Origin: Antedon mediterranea
Lineage: Eukaryota; Echinodermata; Crinoidea; Comatulida; Antedonidae
Length of the DNA stretch: 64,000 nucleotides
Assembly (NCBI RefSeq): GCF_964355755.1
Contig: NC_092673.1
Coordinates: 26,355,001 to 26,419,000 of the forward strand
Reading direction: 5' to 3'
Notes under the pieces: generated by a model
What the model was told of the DNA's origin: nothing
The model's input: only the letters and a program-made list of their open reading frames with translations
Database searches by the model: none
Program-made: the position numbers and the translations under genes
In this document: positions 9,838 through 23,300 of the stretch, piece by piece
Position numbering within the stretch: the first letter of the stretch is position 1
Layout of the letters: each line of letters begins with the position of its first letter

Positions 9838-11790
9838 CTTCTTGGACTTCCGAAAAGCATTTGATAGTGTTTATTGATTTCATTAAGCCGTCTCTCCATA
9901 CAGTGTATGGAGAGACAGCTTAATGAAATCAATTTGGAATACAGGAATAAGAGGAAAGGTATGGAGGATGATTGATAAGCTTTATGCTAATGTTAAAGGT
10001 AAAGTCTCCTCTGGTATAATTGATACAGATATTTTTGATATTGATCAAGGAGTAAAGCAAGGGTGCGTTTTATCACCTGTTTTATTTAGCATCTACATAA
10101 ATGAGTTTACCAAAATGTTAAGATCCAAGGATATAGGTATTAGAGTAAATGATACATGGATGGGTAGCCTTTTTTGGGCTGATGATATTGTATTATTAGC
10201 TAACAATGAACTGGAAATGAAAAGAATGTTAGACCTTGCAGGAAATTTTGCTAAGGAATGGAAATTATGCTTTAATTTTGAAAAGTCAAATATACTGATA
10301 ACTGGTAAACGTGTTGATAAAGTAAGACAATGGAAATTAGGTAATGGCTTTATATCTGAAACTGAATCATATAAATATCTCGGTGTACATATTTCTCGTA
10401 AATTAAATGACCATATACAAATTGAGAATGTTATAAAAAAAGGTCAAAGATTAATAGCGTACGTTAAATCAATTATCAGTAGCTTTGATAACTTTAACAG
10501 AGTATATTATGGGGATACTCTGTGGAGATCGATAGTTCTCCCATCTATCAACTATGGTTGTTCAGTATGGTGCTCTTTAAGTAGAATAGATATAGATAAA
10601 CTAGAGCGTCTCCAGCTCCAAATGGCGCGTTATATCTTAAAAGCACCTCGAAATACACCTTGTGCCGCCTTATATGGAGAGCTTGGTTGGTCTCCAATTA
10701 ACGAGATTCATAACGCTCTTCGTATGAAATACTTCCATAGAATTATAAAGATGGAAAACTATCGATGGCCAAAAATTATGTTTATTGGAATGCTACAACT
10801 TAATTGTGAATTTAAAGACTTAAGGTATAAGTTTCTATCTTGTATAAACGATATTCTCTTGAAGTGTAATTGTGAATCCAAAAATATTTTCACCACTCTC
10901 TCAAATTATAAAGAAGTCTACTTTCCAATTTCTGAAATCTTAAGAAAACTTAACTATATAATATAGATGAATGGAGAATTGAATTACAAAATAAATCAAG
11001 TCTCCACATCTATGAAACATTAAAATCAAAACCTGGACTTGAAAATTACTTAATTGATAAAACTAATTTTGAAGGTGCTGCATTAAAATTTAAAGCTCGT
11101 TCAAATACTCTACCTTTGAATGATAGAACTGCAAATTGGAATATTGATAATAATAAAAAATGTAAATTGTGCGGTACAAATTCGGACGAAGACATCCATC
11201 ATTTCATCCTTAATTGTCCAGCTTTAAATAATATACGTAATCAGGAATTATTTAATTTATATGTGGATATGTATAGAAATGGCAGCAAAGATATGTTTGA
11301 TACTTTTTATACTTCTCATGAAAATGACAAACTTAAATATATTTTGGGATACTCAGATAATTTAATTGATGAAGAGTGTGAAAATATTTTGGATAGTTTT
11401 TGTAAAAGATACCTAAAACAAGCATGGAAATTTCGAAATGATTCACTGAATTCCATGACTCAATAACTATGTTATCTACATTGCTACATTAAGTAAATTG
11501 AAAAAAAAAGTGGGGGGGGGGGGGGGGGGGGTTCGTAATAAGCTGTGTTTATCAGTTGATTTTATTTTATTTCATACACTTGTATTCATTGTGTAAAGTA
11601 ATGATCTACTGTATGTATCGATGTAAGTTGGGGGGGGGGGGGGGGTAGGATAGGGGTTGATAGTTAGTTGCTTTTGCCTTTTTTTTACTTTTCTGTTAAT
11701 TGTTATATTTTATATTGTGAAGGATGCACCTTTGTGCTAAGTGTGCCACCGATCTAAAGGTGTAATTCCAAATAAATAAATAAATAAATA
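9838..11790 (+). mobile_element. Truncated non-LTR retrotransposon with reverse transcriptase
   Basis: Starts inside polymerase motif A (FLDFRKAFDSV at about 9838-9870), is interrupted by a 61-bp inverted duplication (9873-9933), then runs open from 9923 to 10966. That frame has VKQGCVLSPVLFSIYINEF (motif B region), FWADDIVLLA (catalytic YADD variant at about residue 89), a KYLGVHIS block and a thumb-like domain. A further frame, best seen at 11116-11466, carries a CKLCG-x12-HHFILNC zinc-binding motif as in the tail domain of many non-LTR polymerases; the two need a frame change near 10966. Two long G runs (11511-11531, 11631-11647) and an AAATAAATAAAT tail (about 11770-11790) mark the 3' end. 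The endonuclease and 5' part are missing. Copy B (about 38665) lacks the element. Confidence 0.9.
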
Positions 11791-12420
11791 GCATAACCTG
11801 GTTTCAGTTTCTTTATAGAAATGATTGAATATGAATTAACGCAGAGCTAAATTTTCGATTAAATAGCATAGCACGCATGACTGATTTTGTAACTAACAGA
11901 ACGCAGTAAAAAGGGTGTTGGCACTTTGCATAACAATAAGCATATTATAGGCAACGCAAGTCTATTGATGTATAGTAGCGTTATGTGCTAGGCCAGGTAA
12001 AAAATCAAGATGGCTTTAGACTAAACTTACTTCATTTATTTTATTTATTCAATTTCCAGGTATACAGACAACAACATTAACAAACGAAGTGTGGATGGAG
12101 TACCCTGTGGATTGCCAACAGTGAAAGCACTATCAAAGTGGCTCTCCAATAAACATAGTAAACCTACTGTATGAGGCATTCCATATTTACTCTTTCAGGA
12201 AATATTTGATATACGATAGATTCAATAAAGGATGTAAGTTGATAAAAAATGTTTATTTTCAGAATCATAAGCTGGCTAAGCATTATTTTTTTGATAGAAA
12301 AATATATCTTGATCTCTCTAAAATGAGGCAGGAAGATTGGAAAAATGTGTTATTCTACTCAATTTTTGATTTAAAATCACTATTGTGAGGTATTTGATAA
12401 ATAGGCAAACTGCCTTAAAA
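11791..12420 (+). repeat. Gene A intron 1, block duplicated at 38.7-39.35 kb
   Basis: Matches 38680-39345, including GGTGTTGGCACTTTGCATAA and ATGAGGCAGGAAGATT. About 115 bp at 12036-12150 has no partner in copy B, while copy B has about 230 bp (38957-39190) not found here; these are independent insertions. No coding sequence is supported. Confidence 0.8.
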
Positions 12421-12423
12421 TAA

Positions 12424-12625
12424 CTTGACATGTTTCGAGAAACTATTCTCATCATCAGAACAGAAAACAACGCCTAGAGTACTTATATACCAATAGGACA
12501 GGTTTGTAAATGAGGAAGTAATAACTAGCATGATAAAAAACACAGGAACGTGAACAACAACCTGTCCTATGTATATAAGTACTCGGGGTTGTTTTCTGTT
12601 CTGATGATGAGAATAGTTTGTCAAG
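12424..12625. mobile_element. Inverted pair of Penelope-like terminal fragments with hammerhead-like motif
   Basis: Two arms (12424-12504 and 12559-12625) are inverted copies. On the minus strand the left arm reads CTGATGA, a GAGAA/TTCTC stem, then CGAAAC and ATGTC (about 12463 down to 12424). This is the conserved hammerhead ribozyme core CUGAUGA-stem II-GAAA. ACATGT after GAA is a palindrome, so stem III could form between two molecules. Hammerheads are a known feature of Penelope-like element terminal repeats. The right arm has CTGATGA (12601-12607) but has lost the GAAAC half. Absent from copy B. Confidence 0.6.
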
Positions 12626-12839
12626 ATACATGATTTATCTACCCAATTTCAATTAAAAAGCAGATAACAAAAAGCTTAATAGTCTAATTACTGTATATAT
12701 AATATAAGTATTCGCAGTTATATATCAGTACACCAACCCATCAGTTTTCAACATTCCTACCTACCACAGTTTAATATATTGTTCTCCAAGCTGTTAACCT
12801 AATTGTTTTTTATATAAGCATGATTCTGAAAGTGTTTAT

Positions 12840-13065
12840 TCAATGCAGCTTATTTTTAATTGGTGTATCTCATTATAACTTTGTTTTGTTTTATTTTGAC
12901 TTAATTTGTGCTACTTAGTTTTGTTATTTTTGTATTTTATAAGTAATGATGGAGTAAGAGCAGTTTTCTGTTTGGGCTCATGCCTATTACTTGCTCCTGG
13001 CAAGATGAATTGTAAAATGTATTTTATGAACTTTTGCCGAATAAATATTATTATTATTATTATTA
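12840..13065 (+). mobile_element. LINE 3' tail
   Basis: Ends ACTTTTGCCGAATAAATATT followed by (ATT)n, typical of CR1/L2-type 3' ends with a microsatellite tail. It is missing from copy B (near 39541-39555). Only the 3' untranslated end is present. Confidence 0.55.
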
Positions 13066-13188
13066 TTGATATTTTAATTTATCAAACACTTAGAAATGCC
13101 AGTTATAAAATATGTTTTTGTCTTATTTAATTAAGGCGATAATAGAAAGAACTTCTGTATAATATGAATTCCATCTTTTTATTTTTAG

Positions 13189-13218
13189 AACTTCAGTGTA
13201 AACCAATACAAAAATAAG
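13189..13218 (+). other. Gene A noncoding exon 2 (30 nt)
   Basis: ATTTTTAG acceptor, a 30-base exon (AACTTCAGTGTAAACC...AATAAG), then a GTAAGT donor. The same 30 bases with an AG acceptor lie at 39697-39726 in copy B. There is no ATG, so it is read as 5' untranslated. It supports a transcript linking the 4.4-kb promoter with the coding exon at 13731. Confidence 0.55.
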
Positions 13219-13733
13219 GTAAGTTGTAAAGTCTATTTTAACCATATTAAATGAATGTTGCTTTTAGTTGTAGTTTTAATTATTTTGAGAATAGAAGGAA
13301 GTCTGTGTTTAGACTGATAAGTAATTAATGTTTTATTCCCAGTACAAATATTCCATTAATTATGTATTATTAGTTACATATTTCTATTGTAATGTAGATA
13401 TGCATACATTTACACACGTTTGACCATATAATAAATATGATGACAATAAGTACTACATATAAGTGACACAGAGAGCTGTTTTACATTCTATAAAGCTCTC
13501 AAACTAACAAAACTTTAAATGGAAATCAGTTATTTCATTAATACCAACAATAACTTTTTAGAGAAATCATTGATATGTTTAATATTGTATAATTCAACTT
13601 TTCAACTTTATCAAATATTTAAATTCCTATAATAAATCATTGATTGATAATTTATAAGTGCTGCATGTAATGGAAACGTAATCATTATTAAATTATAGGT
13701 GTTTTAATTTATTTGTATATATTATACTAGAAA

Positions 13734-14331
13734 ATGGAAGAATTGGCAGAACTCCTTGCAAGTTTAAGTCAGAGATATAAAGGTGAGAACCGTTCGTGGC
13801 TAAGACTTCTGCTGAATAACCACTGCTCTGGAATGGTATTAAGTAGAGATGATGTCTCAGCATTTGACTGGTTTAATGAACTTGAAAGCATAGGTTATAT
13901 TAATCATAACCCTACTGATGTAGAAATTCTGTTAGACATCGCTAAAGTAACTGAGAAGAAGAAAGCGATAGATTTAATAGAACAGTTTAAAGTGAAGCAT
14001 CCAAACAATGAAGGGTACAACTTTACCAAGGGCAAACCAATAACAGAATATCGCAAAAGACTTTATACAGCATTACGACAAAATACAACAAATTTACCAA
14101 GCATGCTTGCCCATTACAGCCTTAGTGATCACAACTTTGCCACAATTTGGGACTTTGTATTCTTTCTGGAGGTGGAAAAACAACTGGTGGATGAAGAGCA
14201 GTCAATGAAAAAGTTTGCAAAACTTCTTGACAAAAATGCCAGTGGTATTTTTTTGGGGATAGAAGATAAGAAGTTAACGAGACCAATTGCTGATAAAGCA
14301 TCTGATAAAAAGATCAGATTTATGAATGAGG
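13734..14331 (+). CDS. Gene A coding exon 1: first DED-like pair
   Basis: The acceptor TATACTAG ends at 13730 and the first ATG follows at 13734; no ATG lies earlier in the exon. The exon encodes two helical domains: WFNELESIGYINHNPTDVE followed by LLDIAKVTEKKKAIDLIEQF, where KKKAIDL stands in the place of the DED RxDL motif, then YRKRLYTALRQ to IWDFVFFLEVEKQLVDEEQS. A DED identity rests on helix pattern; the canonical arginine of RxDL is not conserved. Ends in phase 1 at a GTAAGT donor. Confidence 0.8.
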
Positions 14332-17300
14332 GTAAGTTTATAATTATTTTTTTAACCATGTATATGATGTTTATTTTAATTGATTATACTTTTCATAATA
14401 ATTATATGTAATCTAATATGGTTGATAATTATTATCTAACTAATATAGTGGATGGTAAACAACTTTTATGTTTATCTTGTAAACATTTATAGTTTTAATC
14501 TTTATCTTTAGACCAACAATATACAAGCACTGCTGCATCAACAGTACTTATAGTTAAGCCTGTCAAGGTACGATTCTTCCTTCTTTATTGTTAACAAAAA
14601 ACATAAATACTGTAATGGGTAAAAGTATAATGAACTTGTAAGCAGGACTTTAATTAAACATTAATCAATAATTAGTTTATAATTTATATAAATTTACGTA
14701 AGGGCATACTATTTTAATAGATTTAATATACGTTATACAAATGTATTGATTGCCGATGAATGGAACATTCCAATCTCTCTTCCACAAGTGTCTATTCACA
14801 AAAGCAAGTACACTCATAACAGAAATTCGATCCATTTTTGTTTTCAATCTGTGACTGCAGAGGTGGGATATAGGTATTTTTTTTTTTCAATCAATTAACA
14901 TGAATTATATACAGTATAATTTGACAATACGCTTGCGTACCCTTTAGTACGTGCCCACAGATGGTTCTCGAATATATAAAGCTTTGACATACATAACTGG
15001 AAATTGTCAAAAACGCAATTCTACACATAATTTCTTCTTCTCTATTAGGTTACAACGTGTTCAAAATAAGTTTTGTAGGTTTTATTTTCGTAAATTTGGT
15101 CAAAATCCCGAGTTAGCTTTACTTAAAGATAGAAGGAATATATTTTTCTGTCATGATTCTGTCTTCCTATTTTCTGTTTAGGGCAGGATGGTTTGTTATG
15201 TTATTGTCTAAATTTTTTTTCCTTTTAAATATTTATTTATTTGGTTCATCCAGTTTTTTGGTCTTCTGGTTTGTTCTTCATTTTTATAAAAGATGCCTGT
15301 CTATTAAAATATGGATAAATAAAAGATCATTTCATACTGTATAATATTAAACGGCTGATGAATGAAACAGCAGGCAAAACTGTTTGTGAACATGTATGAT
15401 GGTAGGATACGGGTGTCACGAAACCTCAGACCACGAAAGCTCAGACCCCCTAAGACCTAAGATCACGAAAGCTAAGACCCAACACCTAAGATTACAAATA
15501 CTAAGATATACTACAGCTTAAAAACAATACTTGTTTATCCATACATAATTTTAAACACAGTAGGTTTCATTTATTACCATAAATATAATTTAATACTACC
15601 GCAAAACATAGATAAACTCACATTATTTTCGCCCGTTGAGTAAATGTATATTTTTTCTTTACAACAAACAAACTTGACGGGTTGTTTGTTGGTATATATT
15701 TACTCCATTGTGTTGGTTCAGAGGATGTTTTTCTTACGCACCTGCCTTTCTTGTATTTTGACTCCAAATTTGTTGACTAACTTTATCCTGAACACCACAC
15801 TTTAAAATTAGGACTTATAAGTACTTTCAGAAGGAGAAACACATAATAACAAATAAATAAATCCTTTAAATTGATGATTTTACAGATGTGTTTCTTTGTA
15901 CTGTATACTGATTATACTATTATCATTACAATTTTAATTTTACATTGTTCCATCCACACTGTAGATGGACTCCACAGAGTTTTCAGCCCTCTATATAATT
16001 TTTGCTCTTTTGACGTTCCATAGAAACAAAAACATTGAACATGGCCCATGGGGTAGGCCTACTGTACTGTAGGCTAGTCATTTTGTGTGCGAAAAAAACG
16101 TCTGTAAAATCATCAATTTAAAAATGTATTTGTTACTTTTTATGTGATTCTTTTTCATGAACGTGCCAATTCTAAGGTGTGGTATTCAGAATAAATGTTG
16201 GGAGTTAAAATACAAGGCAGGTGCGAAAGATAAATATTTGTAATCTTAGGTGTTGGGTCTTAGCTTTCGTGATCTTAGGTCTTAGGGGGTCTGAGCTTTC
16301 GTGGTCTGAGCTTTCGTGACACCCGGTAGGATACATACTAATGATATACATTCATGTAATTATTAAATAATTATTATTTACAGTGTAAAGAATATTAATT
16401 AAAGCAATATTGCTACAGTAGTAATTATTGTGATATGAATTTTTTCCTGGAAAAGATGATACGATGAATAATACGTCTGAGCTATAATAAATAATATACT
16501 GTAGTTGTAAAATGAAAGAATCTAGAGCAAAGAACATGTGAGGCATCGTATATCCAATATTGGAGTATAACCTTATAAAAGGAAGGAGTCTGTGTTTTGC
16601 TGTATTTTGTGTTTAGGGATTGGTATAGATATACTGTAAGACAAGTATTTTTTACTTCTAATTTTTCGATCCTTGAAACTATAAAGCTCTGTCTACACTT
16701 TCAAACAAGTTTGACAAAAAAAGTGTGATGTGCCCAAATATCGTAGTGATATACTCAAATATCGTAGTGATATATGACATCACCATGTCCATAAATGTTC
16801 ACATCACATTTTTTTGTCGCACAAAGTTTGATAGTGTAGACAGGGCTTTAGTTATACTAATTTTTATTTGTATATTTAAATTGTTACTTTCTTGTTATAT
16901 TTAAGATAAACAAATTTTGTATTTCAGTTGTTGATGTTCACTGTAGACTTGATCTATTGTGGTAACGACAGCTGATTTTGATCATGTTCATTAAATAAAA
17001 AATATATGCAAAGAAACATTATATTGGCCTGTATCCAGATACAATAATATTTAATTATACTTTGATAAAGTTTTACAAAAGTGTATATTGCATTTACCTT
17101 TGGTTTATTTATTTGTCTTTTTACATGTTTAACAAATGTTGCTAATTTTTCAATTGAAAAGGCTACCAATCAAGACTGTTGAAGTTATATGATATATGAC
17201 GCTGTATAATAAGCGTTGGTACTTTGCAAAACAAATACCTATACTAATGTACTATTGATCTTTTAGAGCAGTGTTGCAGAATGCTAGGCCAGGGAGATAG

Positions 17301-20300
17301 GAAAGGTGGCTCATTATAGAGGAATTTTTGAGGAAAGCGTACAGTAATCTATAAATTGTAGTCTCTAGCAGAAAGCCTGTAATATACTTTAGATTGAGTG
17401 CAGTATACAGTCTATCAATTCTTTTTATTTTACAGTAATTTTATTCATTGGAAAGTTTGAAAAGAAATGATCAGGATTGTAAATGTCATGTTATACTGTA
17501 AAAAAAATGCAAAATATAGTATAAAACATGTAAAAGAAAGGGAAAAATAACCCTCGTTAATTAGATTTGCTTGAAAATCATGGCTTTTCGTGATCTGGGA
17601 GGATGGGATACCTTGTCATTTTTTTAGAAAATGTATAAGTTTAATTATTATCTAGTATATCTACTATTGTTTTTTCAGACTGCTGAAATGAAGTTCCATG
17701 ATTTGAAAGCTGATTTTAGTAAATACTATAAAGGTAACAAATACCTGTGGTTACGGTTTGTATTGTTTGATCAGTTAGCTTTAGAGGATACCTGTAAAGA
17801 TAATGAGGCTATTGATCTACTCAATGCACTACAAGAGGAAGGTGTTATTACTCATACTGAAGTTCAGCTTCTTCTCGAGATTGCCATATTGACCAAATTG
17901 AAGGAGGTTGTAGATATTGTACTTCAGTATATCATGGAGTGTATGGAAGATAACAATGTACAAAATAGAGGTGAAAACAAATTATCATCTTACAGAGGAA
18001 AATTGTTTAAAGCGTTGAGACAAGTTGACCCAGATGCATTTAATGAAATTATTGCCTGCTATGACCTGAACGTTTTTAATTTTCAAAATATTTGGGACGT
18101 AGTTTTTAAACTTGAAATCAAAGGACAGTTGGCAGATGAACCAGATAAAATATCCAAATTTGCACGCTGCCTTGGACAACGTGCAAAAAACATATTGCTA
18201 GATAGAGGTATGTATAAGACGTTTTTTTGTTGGTTGGTACAGTAATAATTCTAAATTACAAAGCAAATAATATAAATTTTTGTTTTTATATTATGTTTTA
18301 CAGTTGAAGAATTCATAAGACCAGAGGGTATGTTTTATACTTAACAACTAGATCAGATATATCAAAGAAGATGGTGCATCATAAATACGTTGGAGAAAAA
18401 TGATATATAGTTGTTGATATTTCAATGTTGCATAATATAGAATAGGAAAAACTTCAAATTTAATTTTAAAAAAATAAAAAGTTATTAATTGGAGGTTGAG
18501 GGTTCAAACTTGCAACACAGGGGATAGCATAGTGCTGGATTTAAAAATATCAAATGAACCATTGCTTGTCATTGAAATTACTAAAACATCAGAAATAACT
18601 GCTTTAAAACAAACCTCTCACAAGTGGAAAACCTCCTGCATGAAGATATTTCTCAAACCTAAGAATGTCCTCGTATGAAAGAGTACAATACTAGTTTTTA
18701 TTTTTTTCTTGATGGAATTGGTCCAACCAAAAAAGAAATTGAATAATGAGTAAATTGATTCAAAATAAGTAGATTTAAACCACAAAATCAGTAAGTATCT
18801 TTCATGCTAAAAGCAGTACAAAGCAATGAGAAAAATATAAACACTGTATTTTTATTTTTTATTTTTTTACAGTTAAACCTGGAACATCAAAAGAATTCAA
18901 GAGACAAACTAGTCCAGAGGGTATGTTTTATTTGTTATCGTGACAAGTGTAATGCTAATCACTTACCGAAAAACCTTTATAGAACTCCTGTGGGCTTCTT
19001 TTTTATATGGGCTTCTTTTAGAGATGGGTTTCTTTTAGAGATGTGTTTCTTTTCAAGATTACTTTTACAGTACATACTAAACTAAATTTTTGTGAATTGC
19101 AACTACAATAGGACTTTTGAGACATTTGAAACATCATTATAATCCACAATGACACTCGAAAATGTCCCTGTAAGAGAGAGTAAGCAATAACAGTTTTTTT
19201 TTCTTGATGAAATTGGTCCAACAACAACAAAAATAGAATAATAGGTAAATTGATTCAAAATAAGTAGGTTTAAACCACAAAATTAAAATGGTATTAATCT
19301 ACTGTCAGTAAGTATCTTTCATGCTAAAAGCCGTACAAAGCAATGAGTCTACAATGGAAAAATATAAACACTGTATTTTTTTTTTTACAGTTAAACCTGA
19401 AACATCAAAAGAATTCAAGAGAAAAACAAGTCCAGAGGGTATGTTTTATTTGTTATCATGACAAGTGTAATGCTAATCACTTACCGTAAAACCTTTATAG
19501 AACTCCTGTGGGCTTCTTTTAGAGATGGGTTTCTTTTAGAGATGGATTTCTTTTCAAAATTACTTTTACAGTACATACTAAACTAAATTTTTGTGAATTG
19601 CAACTACAATAGGGCTTTTGAGACATTTGAAACAACATTATAATCCACAATGACACTTGAAAATGTCCCTGTAAGAGAGAGTAAGCAATAACAGTTTTTT
19701 TTTCTTGATGAAATTGGTCTAACAAAAAAAAAATAGAATAATAGGTAAATTGATTCAAAATAAGTAGGTTTAAACCACAAAATTAAATTCAATTCAATTT
19801 CAATTTCTTATTTCAATTCAATTTCTTTATTGCTGCAAATGCCATCAAGGATATCTGCTTAAACATACATCATACAAACATATACATATTTACATTTAAA
19901 ATTGTTGTTATCAAATGGTATTAATCTAGTGCTAAGCAGTACAATTTTAGTAAAGTCTGCAATGGTAAATATAACCGGAAATTGTATCTTTTTTGTTTTA
20001 CAGTTAAACCTGGAACATCAAAAGAATTCACAAGATCACCAAGTCCAAAGGGTATATTTTATTTATTATTGTAACTGAAAATGACAGCCGTAGTTTAAAA
20101 ATCAATTATTTTAAAAAGAAGATTTAAATACAAATAATATAGTTATTTCAAAATATATACCATTATATTATAACATTAGAGCTTTATGTATCACAAACAT
20201 CTTTTCACTGCCAACAATTGTCAGAAATTGAAAGATTATAATAATTACATTTAGTCAGAAAAGACTTGTATCTGTGAAATTAATTATTATTTTGCTTGAT

Positions 20301-23300
20301 TTGTTGACTATACTTCAACAATTTAACTTTTTAGTCTTATTTAATTGTTAGATGAAATTCCATATTTTATTACTGCTCGTGGAAAACGTGCTAAGGAAGC
20401 ATACATTGAAGCCTTGAAAGAGGGTACTGTCAAAGTCAATCTTGGAATGCTAAAAGTGATCGGACAGGAAGCAGTGGGTAAAACATGCCTCATAAATGCC
20501 TGTCTTGGAAAGAAGTAAGTACTAGTTAAAGTACAGTGAAATGAAAATTATAAGAAATAATTTTGTGAATCAAGTATACAAAATAACGTAGGCTTTTTAT
20601 TGATAAATTTTTTTAATAAACCAGCATGGCAGCACAGTTTATTATTGGTTCCAAATTATATTTACTTCAGATTTGAGGAAGACCATGATGTTACAAATGG
20701 CATAGCAGTGATAAGAACTGTAAGCAGAAACTGGACAGAGGATAAGGATGATAGTGGTAAACATGAAGACATTTAGTTGTAATATAGTATACAAATAAAG
20801 ATTGTTTATGAGTTGTTTGGTAAAGATATTTCATGAGTTGAAAGATTGACTGCTACATTCACGTTTACACATGTGGATGTTCACAGTTTGGTCTTGAGAA
20901 TTTTTTTTTCATACGTATGAGACAAATTTCAATGTAAAAAAGGTGTTAGTCAAACACCATGTGACCCACAATCATCCAATCAAATTATAGAATATATTTT
21001 AAGGTGTGTGTTAATATCATATACCCATCATCGTATACACAAACAGTCCCACAGCTCCTAAACTTTGAAACAATCTTCCTAATTCAATTCAAAATGCACT
21101 ATCTGTCAAGGTTTTCAAAACCTTTTTAAAAACCCTTTATCTTGAAGCACTTTGGAACAATAGGTATTGTTAAAAGCTCTATATAGATTTGAAAACATTA
21201 ACAACCATTGTCTATTATTTCAGCTCATATTGAAGATAACTTGAGATTTTAATAAGCATTTGTGGGGTCACTAAGATGGTTTGTTGGTATTTATGACAAT
21301 AACAATGAAACTCTAAGGGGATCAAAACCTTGGACAATATAATATTATGTTACGACACCCTGTTTATTTGGGTTTTTACTATAGATTGTCCTACACAACT
21401 ATACACCAAATTGGTCACTGAAAAAGTGAGGGCAAATGAAAGTTCACCTACAATTGATGTACATGCCAGAATGAACACCGATGGATCAATTGAGAAAAAG
21501 AAAGACGTGAGTATACATAGCTGTAATTTCTAATGTACAGTAAATTAGATGTATGTTGAAATAATATTATTACCAAAAATGGAAAATTCAACTATAAATA
21601 TAAAAATTTCATGGCCTACTACACATTTTCTATTGCAAATCAACCAAATAAAAATGTGCTAAATTATTTTATACTAGATGGTACCCTCGCTTTACTTGCG
21701 TACCATCTAGGTTTTTAAGTATCTAACAAATGGCAACCAAAATGGTTTATGTATTTGTCAACATTTGTTATAACACTAGTACTACTACTATAATAACTTA
21801 CTATTGCAATAGTATAGATCGAACGGTTTTAAGTTTATCCCCCACAGGCCCATAAATTAACCTAATATTGGTGAGTTAGAGATTGGAATGTTCATTCATC
21901 ACCAATCAATATGTTTGTATAAACGTACAGTACAGTATATTAAATCTATCAAAATCATATTTTTTTAAGAAAATCGGCTTTTCTTCAACATTACAGCTGT
22001 ACTTGAGCTGTTCAACAGCTATTAAAAAAATTATCGTAGAAGGAGATAGGTAAATGCGAAGCATCTTCGTATTTTTGTGTGCAGGTATTTTTCAGCATCG
22101 ACATCAATTAGACAGTGTATATCATGATTTGAAAACCCCCCTATTTGGACCTAAATTTGTTTTAATCGTCAATAACTAATTATCTAACTCAACTTAATTA
22201 GTAAACAGGGTTACATTAGGTGGTTAAAATCAGTACCAAACGTATGAACCATCAAGTAATAATTCTAGAAGTATCGCACGATTTACCAAATTTTGCCCTT
22301 ACGTAAATTTATATATAGATTCAAATTACTATACTGAAAACAATTTGTATTGGAGTGTAAAATTAGTTGGCCTTTTTACAAATTAAATGTTTTTAAATTT
22401 TTATTTCTGTTAGGACAAAGGTAATGAAGTAACTCGGAATACACGTAAGTTTTTTTTTTATAATTGTTCATTTTTAAATTAAAGATGTATTACAATTTCC
22501 ATGACCATCGTAAACATAATTATGTTTTTGCATTCATTATAAACTAATTTTTACACTCAGAAATGAACAGGAAAAGATCTACAAAGAATATGGAACATGG
22601 AACTGAAAAAAGAAAGATAGATGTGAGTACATTACTGTAATTTGTAATTTACAATAGATTTGGTGTATGTTGAAATATAGTATTAAATTAAATTTTAAAA
22701 AAAATGTTAATGTCAATTTATATTTTATTGTATATAGGTTGATGGGACAGTGGCTACAGAAGGTCTGTAACTTCTCTTTAATTGCTATTCTCTTTCCCCC
22801 CCCCCCCCCCCACCCTCATGAATAACAAGTGACTTTTGATTGGTCACAATACTTGCATTTCACAAACATTTTTGCATTGTAGCCTTAATGAAAAAATATG
22901 AATTTATAGTGTTTGTGATTATTATAATTACTGTATGTTGAATTGATTGTTGATGTGCAATTCTGGGAGACAGAAAAATCCTCTCCTTAAATTGTAAATA
23001 AAGGAGCATTAACAAATATTTGAATAGAATTGCGCATACAGCAGCATCAGCGACTTCTCGTTTACATGACGAGCCGCACAGTAAAAAGTAACAAGATTGG
23101 TGCGTCTTGAAAACGAAGCATTGTGGCGCGATTCTATTTACCACTTCAGAACCAGAGCAGGTGTTAAAGGTCCTTAACACAGAAGCGAGATTAAATTATT
23201 TGTGCAACAATGATGGTAAAATAAAGATTTTTTATTTACTATGCTAATGACTAAAATACTGACTACAGCAATATTGATAATGACAATTGAATAATGATTA

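Noticed and set aside
12206-12388. 60-codon frame with KLAKHYFFDRKIYLDL
   Set aside because: The paired sequence in copy B does not keep the frame; ordinary duplicated intron.
14951-15181. Frame with RLQRVQNKFCRFYFRKFG, like a non-LTR polymerase thumb
   Set aside because: Too short, and neighbouring sequence shows no other polymerase block; cannot be supported.
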